Below, piece by piece: positions 26,248 to 35,532 of a stretch of 52,992 nt of DNA (positions are counted from its first letter, which is position 1; every line of letters starts with the position of its first letter). The position numbers and the translations under genes are program-made. Source of the stretch: Bacteroidota bacterium (GTDB taxonomy: Bacteria > Bacteroidota > Bacteroidia > Bacteroidales > JAAUTT01); NCBI GenBank assembly GCA_020048915.1, contig JAIFLU010000267.1, positions 1 through 52,992 of the forward strand, in the 5' to 3' direction. The notes under the pieces were generated by a model that was not told the DNA's origin, did no database searches, and was given only the letters and a program-made list of their open reading frames with translations.

Positions 26248-27210
26248 ATGAAGAACTTGTTATTATTGGTTGCTGTTATTTTTTTTAGTGTAACAGTTGG
26301 TTATGGGCAGGGGAATTTAGAGTTGAAAGAAAAAGAGCGCATGGCTGCCAACAAAGTAAAAAAACAAACTCAATGGGCTTACGACTATGTAAATGGCAAA
26401 CCGGTTGCAAACGGTTATATTAGTTGCATTACAGCCTATGACAAATATGGCAATGCCACTGAAATTATTAATTACAAAGCCGACGGAAAGATTACGTCGG
26501 TATTAAATTACACATACGATAGTAAAAGTAATAAAACCTCATATACCAGATTTCAAGGAAACCGGGAAAAGATGACCTATAGCCAGAAAATTTCGTACGA
26601 TGCAACCGGCAATAAACTTTCCGAATCAGGATTTGATGGCTCCAGTAATTTCATGAATAGTTTCTCATACACTGCCGGAAAACTCAGCGAAATAAAATAT
26701 ACTACCGACAATTTACTCACTGAAAAAAGAACCTTTAAATACACCGGAACGCAGGTGGAGATTTTAATTAAAAGTCCTGACGACAAGGTTATTGCTAAAG
26801 AAGTAAACATATACGATATTAAAAAGAACCTGATTGAAGAGGCGCGTTTTGCCAATCAGGATGTCACCCAGAAAAAACAATACCAGTACGATCCAAAAGG
26901 AAAAGTAATTGAAGAAACCAAGCATCAATTTGGAAATTTTGGTTATAAAAAGAAATACACCTACGATGCCAATGGCAACCTTACTCAGGTTGAAGACATT
27001 AAAAATGACGGCAAATCGGTAATCACAAATAATTACGGGTACGATTCAAAAGGGAACATCCTCGAAGAAAAGTGGCGAAAAGAAAATTCTGCTGACGAAT
27101 CGTTTAAAAAATATATTTATAACGACAAAGGGCTTTATACCTCTATGGACTGCTATTTTGCCTCCTATAAATTCTTCGTTTTGTATAAATTCACCTACGA
27201 ATATTACTAA
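26248..27210 (+). CDS. Secreted YD/RHS-like repeat protein
   Basis: 320 residues with a signal peptide (MKNLLLLVAVIFFSVTVGYG). The mature part is built of about ten 20-25 residue strands of the 'YDxxGNxxExxxY' type: YDKYGNATEIINY, YDSKSNKTSYTRF, YDATGNKLSES, YDPKGKVIEETKH, YDANGNLTQVED and YDSKGNILEEKW. This resembles the YD repeats of RHS/teneurin shells, but the protein is far too short for an RHS toxin and has no C-terminal effector domain. Such short secreted proteins are common in Bacteroidota and unassigned. It ends KFTYEYY. It is monocistronic, transcribed toward the PLP enzyme gene. Confidence 0.75.
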   Translation: MKNLLLLVAVIFFSVTVGYGQGNLELKEKERMAANKVKKQTQWAYDYVNGKPVANGYISCITAYDKYGNATEIINYKADGKITSVLNYTYDSKSNKTSYTRFQGNREKMTYSQKISYDATGNKLSESGFDGSSNFMNSFSYTAGKLSEIKYTTDNLLTEKRTFKYTGTQVEILIKSPDDKVIAKEVNIYDIKKNLIEEARFANQDVTQKKQYQYDPKGKVIEETKHQFGNFGYKKKYTYDANGNLTQVEDIKNDGKSVITNNYGYDSKGNILEEKWRKENSADESFKKYIYNDKGLYTSMDCYFASYKFFVLYKFTYEYY

Positions 27211-27301
27211 TTCGTAAACTATCCATTCCTTTTGGGGTTTTAATTTCAACTAATTTTAGGATTTTTGTATCCTTTATTCTTATCACTATTTATTTTTTAT
27301 C

Positions 27302-28456
27302 ATGAAGAAAGAGACAATAGTTGTCAGAACGGGCGATTCGTTATATCAAAACAAATTATACAGCAGAGATGTAGTAACTCCTATTCACCTCTCAAGTACC
27401 AATTCGCGTGACGAGATTGACAAGCCCGGCATGTTCGAATATGTTCGCTGCGACAACCCCACCCGTAATTCGCTCGAACACCAGTTGGCAAAGCTGGAGA
27501 ATGCAAAGTACGGAATAGCCTTTGCATCGGGTCTCGCTGCAGAAACAACTATTCTGTTGTCGCTGCTGAAAGCTGGTGACCATATAATTGCCTGCAGCGA
27601 TTTGTATGGAGGGACCAAACGACTTGTCGATAAGGTGTTTAATAATTTTAATATCGAAGGGAGTTACATCAATTTAACAGCCACCGAAAATCTTGAATCT
27701 TCTTTTAAACCTACCACCCGGATTATATGGATCGAGACCCCATCTAACCCCATGATGTTGCTGGCTGATATCCAAAAAATATCACAGATTGCCCATAAAC
27801 ATAATATTTTGGTAGTGGTCGATAATACTTTTCTCACCCCATTTTTTCAGAATCCTCTGGATTTAGGCGCTGATATTGTCATTCATTCCGGCACAAAATA
27901 TTTGGGAGGGCATAGCGATGTTTTAAATGGGGCTATTATGCTGAATGATGATTCGTTATACGAAAAAATACGATTTGTCCATACAGCTACAGGAGGTGTT
28001 CTCGCTCCTTTTGATTCGTATCTGGTAATGCGTGGTATAAAAACACTGGCAGTGCGGATGGAAGCTCATCAAAAAAACGCATTAGCCTTAGCACAATTCC
28101 TTGAAAAACATCCCAAAGTAGATAAGGTATATTATCCCGGACTGGCCAGTCACCCGCAACATAGCCTGGCAATAAAACAAGCCCGGGGATTTGGGGGAAT
28201 GATCTCATTTGAATTAAAAGGGGGAGAAAAAAAGGTAAGAGACTTATTTTCGCACCTGAAACTGTTTATTCTGGCTGAAAGTTTGGGGGGAGTTGAATCG
28301 CTGATTGAACATCCTGCTACCATGACACATGTTTCGATGAGCAAACAGGAACAACAAGAAGCTGGAATAACAGATTCGCTAATCAGAGTTTCCGTGGGAA
28401 TTGAAAATATTGACGATTTAATTGAGGATATGGAAGGTGGATTAAATACAATTTAA
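27302..28456 (+). CDS. Trans-sulfuration PLP-dependent enzyme (cystathionine beta/gamma-lyase or synthase family)
   Basis: 384 residues, standard for the Cys/Met metabolism PLP family. Motifs include YVRCDNPTRNSLEHQLA, the PLP-phosphate loop AFASGLAAET, IWIETPSNPM, VVVDNTFLTPFFQNPL and the PLP lysine Lys199 in SGTKYLGGHSD. The C-terminal ESLGGVESLIEHPATMTH and LIRVSVGIENIDDLIED are also family hallmarks. It could be cystathionine gamma-synthase, gamma-lyase or a related lyase; these are not separable by eye. It works in cysteine-methionine interconversion or thiol release in the cytoplasm. It is convergent with the ABC exporter, 92 nt away. Confidence 0.85.
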   Translation: MKKETIVVRTGDSLYQNKLYSRDVVTPIHLSSTNSRDEIDKPGMFEYVRCDNPTRNSLEHQLAKLENAKYGIAFASGLAAETTILLSLLKAGDHIIACSDLYGGTKRLVDKVFNNFNIEGSYINLTATENLESSFKPTTRIIWIETPSNPMMLLADIQKISQIAHKHNILVVVDNTFLTPFFQNPLDLGADIVIHSGTKYLGGHSDVLNGAIMLNDDSLYEKIRFVHTATGGVLAPFDSYLVMRGIKTLAVRMEAHQKNALALAQFLEKHPKVDKVYYPGLASHPQHSLAIKQARGFGGMISFELKGGEKKVRDLFSHLKLFILAESLGGVESLIEHPATMTHVSMSKQEQQEAGITDSLIRVSVGIENIDDLIEDMEGGLNTI

Positions 28457-28548
28457 AATAAATGCCGGCAATAAAAATTATAAAAAATCAATGAACCTAA
28501 TTCAAGGTAGATGCAACCTCTGTCAGAATGTTTACTTAGAAAAACTAA

Positions 28549-30369
28549 TCAAGCCGAAAACATCTGCAAATCGTGGAGCTTTTTATAGTATCCATTCATC
28601 TGAATAAGTTCATCGTGCTTGCCGCGTTCAACAATTTGTCCTTCATTTAATACACAAATTTCGTCGGCATGGATAACCGTAGAAAGCCGGTGCGCAATTA
28701 CAATGGTGGTGCGGTTTTTCATTAAGTTGGTGAGGGCATCCTGCACGAGGCGTTCCGATTCGGTATCCAGCGCTGAGGTAGCTTCGTCGAGAATTAAAAT
28801 CGGGGGATTGCTTAATACCGCCCTGGCAATACTCACCCGTTGGCGTTGACCGCCTGATAGTTTTCCGCCCCGGTCACCAATATTATGGTTGTATTTTCCT
28901 TTTGTAGCCGCAATAAACTCATTGGCATGAGCAACGGTAGCGGCTGCTATTATGTCTTCGGGTGTAGCCTCATCGCGGCCAAACATAATGTTATTCGAAA
29001 ATGTATCGTTAAACAGGATAGGTTCCTGGTTTACAATACCCATCAATCGGCGGAGATCTTTTATTTTATATTCTTTAATGTTTATGCCATCCACCAGTAT
29101 TTCACCATTTTCGATGTCGTAAAAACGGGGAAGTAAGTCGACCAGTGTCGATTTGCCCGATCCCGATTGTCCAACTAAGGCAATCGTTTTTCCTTTTTCA
29201 ACTTTCAGATTAATATTCTTCAAAACAAATTCCCGGTCGTATTTAAACGATACATCTTTGTATTCTATATTTCCCGCAAATTCTTTCTTAGCGAGCGCAT
29301 CAGTTTTTTCGATAATATTATTTTCAGCTTTCAGAATGAAATCGATGCGCTCGGCGGAGGCCATCCCTTTCTGAATATTATAATAAGCAGTTGAAAAACT
29401 TTTTGCAGGCGCTATTATTAGATAAAAAGTTGCGAGATACGTAAGGAATTGTTCCGGTTGCATATTTGTTTTACCATTCAGAATGAGCGTAGCACCAAAA
29501 ACCATAATGATAACCATGACCACAGTGCCCAAAAATTCACCTACCGGACTTGCCAGGCCTCTTCGACGGTTAATTTTTATCTGTAATTTGGTAAACTCAT
29601 CGTTGATAATCATAAAACGGCCAGTCATAGGTTTTTCGGCTGTAAAAGCCTTAATAATCCGCAATCCCGAAAGTGTTTCTTCAATTAGCGATAATAAGGT
29701 GCCAAGCTTTGTTTGACTTTTAAATGATTTTTTTCGTAAACTGCGGCCTATCCGTCCAATAATAAAACCGCTAATTGGTAGCAATACCAGCACAAATAGC
29801 GTAAGCTGAGGACTCATAATTATTAGAAACCCCAAATAAATTAAAATGGTTAATGGATCGCGAAAAGCCATTTCGAGCGAACTTATTATTGACGATTCAA
29901 TTTCCTGCACATCGTTGGTCATCCTTGCCATAAGGTCGCCCTTTTTTTCATTCGAAAAATAGGAAGCGGGTAAACTTAATATTTTAACATAAAGATTATT
30001 ACGAATGTCTTTAACTATCCCAGCCCGCATTGGCGCTAAGAAATGAAGTGATAAATATGCAAACAGGTTACGGAGTAACGAAAAGAAAATCATACTTGCG
30101 CTCACTAATAGCAAAGCATTAACCTTTCCATAATTTTGAATTATAATACTAAATAGATATGAGGAGTGCTTTTGAAAATTCAAAATGGAAATATCGGTTG
30201 GTTTTTCAACTACGAGATCCTGAGTTCCAAAAAGAATCGCCAAAAAGGGTATTAGCATTGCTACGGAAAAAATTGAAAATATTACCGAAAAAATATTAAA
30301 TGAAACATTCAAAATAGCATTTTTCTTATAAGGCAATATGTAATGAAAAAGAGAAAAAATATTTTTCAT
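28549..30369 (-). CDS. MsbA-like ABC transporter, fused permease and ATPase
   Basis: 606 residues. An ABC type-1 exporter membrane domain with six helices (about 20-320, including the EKKGDLMARMTNDVQEIESS coupling-helix region) is followed by a nucleotide-binding domain. That domain has Walker A GQSGSGKST, a Q-loop at GIVNQEP, signature LSGGQRQR, Walker B ILILDEATSALD and the switch His in VIAHRLS. It is a homodimeric exporter, probably for lipid A, a phospholipid or a hydrophobic compound. The start is 9 nt after the purB stop, so purB and this gene form an operon. Confidence 0.9.
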   Translation of the reverse strand: MKNIFSLFHYILPYKKNAILNVSFNIFSVIFSIFSVAMLIPFLAILFGTQDLVVEKPTDISILNFQKHSSYLFSIIIQNYGKVNALLLVSASMIFFSLLRNLFAYLSLHFLAPMRAGIVKDIRNNLYVKILSLPASYFSNEKKGDLMARMTNDVQEIESSIISSLEMAFRDPLTILIYLGFLIIMSPQLTLFVLVLLPISGFIIGRIGRSLRKKSFKSQTKLGTLLSLIEETLSGLRIIKAFTAEKPMTGRFMIINDEFTKLQIKINRRRGLASPVGEFLGTVVMVIIMVFGATLILNGKTNMQPEQFLTYLATFYLIIAPAKSFSTAYYNIQKGMASAERIDFILKAENNIIEKTDALAKKEFAGNIEYKDVSFKYDREFVLKNINLKVEKGKTIALVGQSGSGKSTLVDLLPRFYDIENGEILVDGINIKEYKIKDLRRLMGIVNQEPILFNDTFSNNIMFGRDEATPEDIIAAATVAHANEFIAATKGKYNHNIGDRGGKLSGGQRQRVSIARAVLSNPPILILDEATSALDTESERLVQDALTNLMKNRTTIVIAHRLSTVIHADEICVLNEGQIVERGKHDELIQMNGYYKKLHDLQMFSA

Positions 30370-30378
30370 GGATATGTT

Positions 30379-31722
30379 TTAAATACCGGTATAATTATAA
30401 GGGGTGATGTTTTTAAGTTCCGTTTTAACCTGTTCGCTTACATTTAACGTGTCGATAAACGTATTCATAACATCTCCGTCAATAAAGGTATTGGTGCGGG
30501 TAAGTTCTTTTAATGCTTCATAAGGGTTTGGATACCCTTCGCGGCGAAGAATCGTTTGGACACCTTCGGATACCACAGCCCAGTTATGTTCCAGGTCTTT
30601 TTTAATCTTATCCTGGTTTATAATAAGTTTGCCCAACCCTTTTTGTAACGATTTTATAGCGAGTAAGCTGTGAGCAATAGGAACTCCAATATTTCGTAAA
30701 ACAGTCGAATCGGTCAAGTCGCGCTGCATCCGCGAAATGGGAAGTTTGGCGGATAAATGTTCAAAAATGGCATTGGCAATTCCCAGGTTTCCTTCGGAAT
30801 TTTCAAAATCTATCGGATTTACTTTATGCGGCATGGTCGAGGAACCAACCTCATTTTTAGCAATCCGTTGTTTAAAATATTCCATTGAGATATACGTCCA
30901 TACATCGCGGCAAAGGTCAATCAGAATGGTATTTATACGTTTCAGGGCATCAAAATATGCTGCCAGGTTATCGTAATGTTCAATTTGAGTGGTAGTTTGA
31001 CTACGGTTTAATCCAAGCACGCCATCTACAAAAGCATTCCCGAATGCTTTCCAGTCAATTTCGGGATATGCCGCCACATGCGCATTGAAATTGCCGGTAG
31101 CGCCACCAAATTTGGCTGAATAGGGTATGGAGAGCAATTGTTTATATTGAACTTCGAGACGTTCAATAAATACTTCGAACTCTTTACCGAGACGGGTAGG
31201 AGAGGCAGGTTGTCCATGGGTATGGGCCAGCATTGGGATGCTCTCCCATTCGGTTGCCAGGGTTCTGAGTTTTTTAATTAATTCGGATACTGCCGGATAA
31301 TAAACTTCAACAGCGGCCATCTTAAGCGAATATGGAATGGCAGTATTGTTAATGTCCTGAGAGGTAAGCCCAAAATGAATGAATTCCTTGAAAGATTCGA
31401 GCTTAAGTGTATCAAATTTTTCCTTCAAAAAATACTCCACCGCTTTTACATCGTGGTTTGTAATGGCTTCAATATCCTTAACCCGCTGAGCATCTTCCAA
31501 AGAAAAATTATTGTATATATCCCGTAAACTCTGATAAGCGGTTTTATTAAAAGATAGAAGCTGAGGTAAAGGTAAATCTGCTAACGCAATAAAATATTCC
31601 ACTTCAACAAACACCCTGTAGCGAATAAGTCCATATTCCGAAAAATACACGGCAAGTTCATCTACTTTGTTTCGATAACGGCCGTCGATAGGAGAAATGG
31701 CAGATAATAATTTTATTTCCAT
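30379..31722 (-). CDS. purB: Adenylosuccinate lyase
   Basis: 447 residues. The start MEIKLLSAISPIDGRYRNKV is typical of the purB type; AISPIDGRY is near invariant. Further motifs are FGLTSQDINNTA, LAHTHGQPASPTRLGKE and the superfamily signature GSSTMPHKVNPIDFEN with the catalytic Ser. It catalyses two fumarate-releasing steps in purine synthesis: SAICAR to AICAR, and adenylosuccinate to AMP. It belongs to the same superfamily as the aspartase at 8111, but the two are clearly different subfamilies. It is the first gene of an operon with the ABC exporter. Confidence 0.95.
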   Translation of the reverse strand: MEIKLLSAISPIDGRYRNKVDELAVYFSEYGLIRYRVFVEVEYFIALADLPLPQLLSFNKTAYQSLRDIYNNFSLEDAQRVKDIEAITNHDVKAVEYFLKEKFDTLKLESFKEFIHFGLTSQDINNTAIPYSLKMAAVEVYYPAVSELIKKLRTLATEWESIPMLAHTHGQPASPTRLGKEFEVFIERLEVQYKQLLSIPYSAKFGGATGNFNAHVAAYPEIDWKAFGNAFVDGVLGLNRSQTTTQIEHYDNLAAYFDALKRINTILIDLCRDVWTYISMEYFKQRIAKNEVGSSTMPHKVNPIDFENSEGNLGIANAIFEHLSAKLPISRMQRDLTDSTVLRNIGVPIAHSLLAIKSLQKGLGKLIINQDKIKKDLEHNWAVVSEGVQTILRREGYPNPYEALKELTRTNTFIDGDVMNTFIDTLNVSEQVKTELKNITPYNYTGI

Positions 31723-32099
31723 AGGTCGGTATAATTCAAAAATTCGTTTTTAATGTTTAAAATATAAGAATAGTTTTTGAGTGCAAGTGTTTTAATTACA
31801 GTACATTTAACCTATTCTTAATTTTTAAAATAAGGTTACAAAGGTAAAAAAATAATACTTACTTCGTTGTTTCAAAACGAACGCAAAAATATGATCTTTG
31901 ACTAGTTAAAAACCACTTGGATGTGATACCTTTACAGGGTATTTATTATTTTACATAATTTGCTGTATTTTGAAATACTCAAAAAAATATATCGATTTCA
32001 TAATTCCTTGGAATTATAATGAAATAATATTGTTGAATTTAAAATAAACGAGAGGATTTTGTTTAAAAACCTTATTTGAAATCACCAAATTCAGTATAT
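31723..32099. other. Divergent intergenic region, nothing recognised
   Basis: 377 bp between purB (minus) and the NfeD gene (plus). Very AT-rich. I find no exact TAnnTTTG box at the right distance for either gene, no inverted repeat of note, no ORF and no RNA gene. Confidence 0.4.
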
Positions 32100-33512
32100 A
32101 TGAAAAAATTTTTATGGATAGGATTGCCTTTGTTATTGCTCATAATGTCATTTGCTATTGAGAGGGGACCCGATTCGCGTTTTAAAGATGTAAAAAAGAA
32201 AATTTTAGTTTATGTATTTAATATAAACAAAGAAATTGGCCCGGGTATGCTACGGGTAACGCAACAGAGCTTTTCGGAAGCACGATCGATGAAAGCTGAC
32301 CTGGTGCTTATTCGGATGAATACCTATGGCGGTTTGCTGGATGCTGCCGACTCAATCCGCACCATTCTTTTGAACAGCGAAATCCCGGTATATGTTTTTA
32401 TTGATAATAACGCGGCTTCTGCCGGAGCGCTTATTTCAATAGCAGCCGATCGTATTTATATGCGCGAAGGAGGGAATATCGGAGCCGCAACTGTCGTTAA
32501 TCAGACTGGCGAAGCGCTTCCCGATAAATATCAGTCGTTTATGCGTTCCATGATGCGCTCTACTGCCGAATCGCACGGAAAAGATACCATAATAAGAGGG
32601 TTGGATACTACTTTTGTCTGGAAACGCAATCCGCAAATTGCCGAAGGAATGGTAGACCCAACCATTGTTGTAAAAGGGATTGACGATAGTACGAAGGTAA
32701 TTACTTTTACAACTGAAGAAGCAATAAAAAATGGCTATTGCGAAGGGAAAGCCTCCAATGTTCATGAGGTAATTTCAAAGGCGGGTATCTCTAATTACGA
32801 GGTGAAAGAATATAAGCTGACCAATTTTGAGCTGATAATGGCCTTTTTGCTCAACCCGTATTTTCGAAGTATTTTAATCATGCTCATTATTGCCGGTATC
32901 TATTTTGAACTCCAAACTCCAGGTATTGGTTTTGCTTTAATAGTTGCTGCTTCAGCAGCTGTTCTTTATTTTGCTCCGGCATACCTCGAAGGATTAGCAG
33001 AACATTGGGAAATTGCGCTTTTTGTAATTGGGCTCGTGTTAATTGTGGTCGAAATATTTGCCTTCCCCGGTTTTGGAGTAACAGGCATTACGGGCATTGT
33101 TTTCGTCGTCACCGGGCTTACTTTAAGTCTGCTCAATAATATTGTTTTTGAACTCGATTTTAAATTTGCCATGTTGCAAATATTTAGGGCACTTTTTGTT
33201 GTCCTTTTCTCCATGCTATTTTCATTGCTTATTTCCATTTACTTGTCGGGTAAAATAATTAAATCGAACCGGTTTAATATGATTGCCTTGCAAGCAGATC
33301 AAAAAAGTTCAGATGGTTATGTGGGGGTCGCGGACAATTCATTTGTTATAGGAAAGGAAGGGATTTCTTTAACCATTCTTCGCCCTTCTGGTAAAGTCGA
33401 CATTGACGGGGAAATGTTTGATGCCGTAAGTGAAATCGGATACATAAATCCAGGTCAAAAAGTGAAAGTTACCCGATACGAAACTGGGCAGATTTATGTT
33501 ATGAAAGTATGA
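32100..33512 (+). CDS. NfeD-family membrane-bound serine protease (ClpP-class)
   Basis: 470 residues from the ATG at 32100 (signal-like MKKFLWIGLPLLLLIMSFA); a TTG eight codons upstream is less likely. The N-terminal ~230 residues are a ClpP/crotonase-type protease: RMNTYGGLLDAADSI, then NNAASAGALISIAADRIYM with nucleophile Ser107, and a likely general-base Lys143 in the following LPDKY loop. Four to five membrane helices follow (about 255-390, including IYFELQTPGIGFALIV and IFAFPGFGVTGI). A short OB-fold (about 410-470) ends GQKVKVTRYETGQIYV. Family members cleave membrane proteins such as stomatins and take part in membrane quality control. No stomatin/SPFH gene is next to it. Confidence 0.86.
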   Translation: MKKFLWIGLPLLLLIMSFAIERGPDSRFKDVKKKILVYVFNINKEIGPGMLRVTQQSFSEARSMKADLVLIRMNTYGGLLDAADSIRTILLNSEIPVYVFIDNNAASAGALISIAADRIYMREGGNIGAATVVNQTGEALPDKYQSFMRSMMRSTAESHGKDTIIRGLDTTFVWKRNPQIAEGMVDPTIVVKGIDDSTKVITFTTEEAIKNGYCEGKASNVHEVISKAGISNYEVKEYKLTNFELIMAFLLNPYFRSILIMLIIAGIYFELQTPGIGFALIVAASAAVLYFAPAYLEGLAEHWEIALFVIGLVLIVVEIFAFPGFGVTGITGIVFVVTGLTLSLLNNIVFELDFKFAMLQIFRALFVVLFSMLFSLLISIYLSGKIIKSNRFNMIALQADQKSSDGYVGVADNSFVIGKEGISLTILRPSGKVDIDGEMFDAVSEIGYINPGQKVKVTRYETGQIYVMKV

Positions 33513-33584
33513 TGTTTACTCATTTTAGGCGGTACTGATTTTTAGGTTGTTTTTTTGAAGTTAATTTATAGATACACGGTTGGT

Positions 33585-33821
33585 ATGGATTTAAGAAATA
33601 GTATTAAGTATTTTTCAGTTATAATATTTATTGTTATTCTGGGAATTATCTCATGTCAATCGGGTAATAACGGTGAAAATGAATCTGAAAATGTCAAATC
33701 TGATTCAGTAGCTTTTGCCGATTCAATTTCGCAGATAGAATTAGCTAAGCAGGAAATTATTGCTGCTGCTATTGATAGTGCTAAAGATAGCATTGCCAGG
33801 GCGCAGAAAACAGCTAAATGA
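33585..33821 (+). CDS. Small lipoprotein of unknown function
   Basis: 78 residues from the ATG at 33585; a TTG 10 codons upstream is possible. The N-terminus has a hydrophobic helix ending GIISCQSG, a plausible lipobox with acylated Cys. The mature part is Glu/Asn/Ser/Asp-rich and then helical (IELAKQEIIAAAIDSAKDSI). It has no recognisable domain. It follows the nfeD-like gene by 72 nt on the same strand. A small, acidic envelope lipoprotein is all that can be said. Confidence 0.5.
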   Translation: MDLRNSIKYFSVIIFIVILGIISCQSGNNGENESENVKSDSVAFADSISQIELAKQEIIAAAIDSAKDSIARAQKTAK

Positions 33822-34103
33822 TATATATATAAATGAGGAATTCCTAAATTGGTCCTGCATATTTAATTTAGATTCATAGGCAGAATCACATGCACACCAT
33901 ATCGCTATTGGCCGTTGAGTCTTTCGAAATTTCCAATAGCAACGAAAAGGTGCTTTTCTCCATTTCAGTATTAAGAAATAAGGATTGCATTGAAATTGGA
34001 GAATTGGTCAGTAGATTAATTCCGCATATTTTTATTAAATTAGTTATTGCAATTCTCTTAAATAATGAGGAATTCAGAAGGAAACTAAAAAGAACCACGA
34101 ACC
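33822..34103. other. Leader region before pyruvate kinase, small inverted repeat
   Basis: 282 bp. Contains an 8-bp inverted repeat (GCTATTGG near 33902, CCAATAGC near 33932) and the direct repeat ATGAGGAATTC at about 33832 and 34067. Short frames run through it on both strands, but neither resembles a known protein. I regard it as non-coding leader DNA. Confidence 0.35.
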
Positions 34104-35528
34104 ATGAGACATACTCGTTCGCAAACAAAAGTTATTGCTACAATTGGACCGGCATCATCATCCAAAGAAGTCTTAGAAAAGCTTTTTCACGAAGGTGTAG
34201 ATGTTTGCCGCTTGAATTTTTCGCATGGAACACATGCTGATCATCTTCAGGTAATTAAAAATATTTTGGAACTCAATAAGGAGTTAAAAACCAATGTAGC
34301 TTTGCTGGCCGACTTACAGGGGCCCAAGATCCGGATTGGCGATGTCGAAAATAATAAAGTAGACCTGGTGGAAGGGGCTGAAGTCAACTTTGTAACCGAA
34401 AAATGCATAGGTACTGCAGAGCGGCTTTATATTAGCTATCAGGAATTTCCCGGCGATGTAAAAGTTGGCGATTTCATTCTGGTCGATGACGGTAAACTGA
34501 AGCTACAAGTAATAAGCACGAACCGAAAGGATAAAGTAACGGCTAAAGTTATTTATGGTGGAGTTTTGTCCTCAAAAAAAGGAGTCAATCTGCCTAATAC
34601 AAAAGTATCCATACCTAGTCTCACAGAAAAGGACATTGAAGATGCTATTTTTGCGCTCGACAATGGGGTCGATTGGATTGCGCTGTCGTTTGTGAGAAGC
34701 GCTGGCGACCTTATTGCCTTAAAGGATTTAATTAAGCAACGAAAGAAAAATGCCAGTATTATAGCCAAAATTGAGAAACCGGAAGCCTTGAGCGATATTG
34801 ATAATATTATCGATATGTCGAATGGGATTATGGTGGCCCGTGGCGATTTAGGAGTGGAAGTCCCGTTTGATCAGGTTCCGCTTATTCAAAAGGATTTGGT
34901 TGCCCGTTGTATCGCAAAAGCTAAACCTGTTATTATTGCCACCCAAATGCTCGAAAGTATGATAATAAGTTTTCGTCCTACCCGTGCTGAAGCTAACGAT
35001 GTAGCCAATGCTGTTTTCGATGGTGCCGATGCCCTTATGCTAAGTGCCGAAACCTCTGCCGGAAAATATCCCGTAGAATCGGTAAATGCGATGCAGCGTA
35101 TTATTGATTGGAGCGAAAAAGGGTTCCATAATAACCGCGAAACTTTACCGGTACCCAATACCCGAACCTTTTTACCCGATTCAATTTGTTTGAATTCGTG
35201 CCGGTTGGCGAGTCAAACTGCTGCCAAAGCAATTGTTACGTTCACAAATTCGGGATATACTGCCTACAAAATATCTAGTTTCAGACCCCAGGCTTCCATT
35301 TTCGCGTTTTCGCGCAATCCTGCTTTGCTGCGAAAGTTATCGCTGGTTTGGGGGGTTCGTGCTTTTTATTTCGAGAACCATGAAAATATAGACGATGCAA
35401 TAACCCACTCTATTGAAGTACTAAAGGACGAATCATATATCAAAGACAACGATGTGGTGGTTCACTCGGGGAGTACTCCTTTTGAAGAGCGGGGCCAAAC
35501 AAATATGATTAAAGTAAGTTACGTGTAA
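34104..35528 (+). CDS. pyk: Pyruvate kinase
   Basis: 474 residues. The start RHTRSQTKVIATIGPASSS matches the family N-terminus. Catalytic motifs are RLNFSHGTHADH, LADLQGPKIRIG, the IIAKIEKPEAL catalytic-Lys segment, MVARGDLGVEVP and ATQMLESMI, followed by the RPTRAEANDVANAVFDGADA signature region. The normal C-terminal regulatory domain is present. It converts phosphoenolpyruvate and ADP to pyruvate and ATP at the end of glycolysis. One change from the usual 'ATQMLESMI.NP.PTRAE' motif is ISFRPTRAE here (Ser-Phe-Arg in place of Asn-Pro), not expected to abolish activity. It is 4 nt from the HD-domain gene, so they form an operon. Confidence 0.95.
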   Translation: MRHTRSQTKVIATIGPASSSKEVLEKLFHEGVDVCRLNFSHGTHADHLQVIKNILELNKELKTNVALLADLQGPKIRIGDVENNKVDLVEGAEVNFVTEKCIGTAERLYISYQEFPGDVKVGDFILVDDGKLKLQVISTNRKDKVTAKVIYGGVLSSKKGVNLPNTKVSIPSLTEKDIEDAIFALDNGVDWIALSFVRSAGDLIALKDLIKQRKKNASIIAKIEKPEALSDIDNIIDMSNGIMVARGDLGVEVPFDQVPLIQKDLVARCIAKAKPVIIATQMLESMIISFRPTRAEANDVANAVFDGADALMLSAETSAGKYPVESVNAMQRIIDWSEKGFHNNRETLPVPNTRTFLPDSICLNSCRLASQTAAKAIVTFTNSGYTAYKISSFRPQASIFAFSRNPALLRKLSLVWGVRAFYFENHENIDDAITHSIEVLKDESYIKDNDVVVHSGSTPFEERGQTNMIKVSYV

Positions 35529-35532
35529 ACCT

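Noticed and set aside
26248..27210. RHS/polymorphic toxin
   Set aside because: It has YD-like strands but is only 320 residues, with no toxin tip and no immunity gene.
33886..34240. Overlapping short ORFs on both strands before pyk
   Set aside because: Neither resembles a known protein, the plus frame runs into pyk in another frame, and the region has small repeats fitting a leader.
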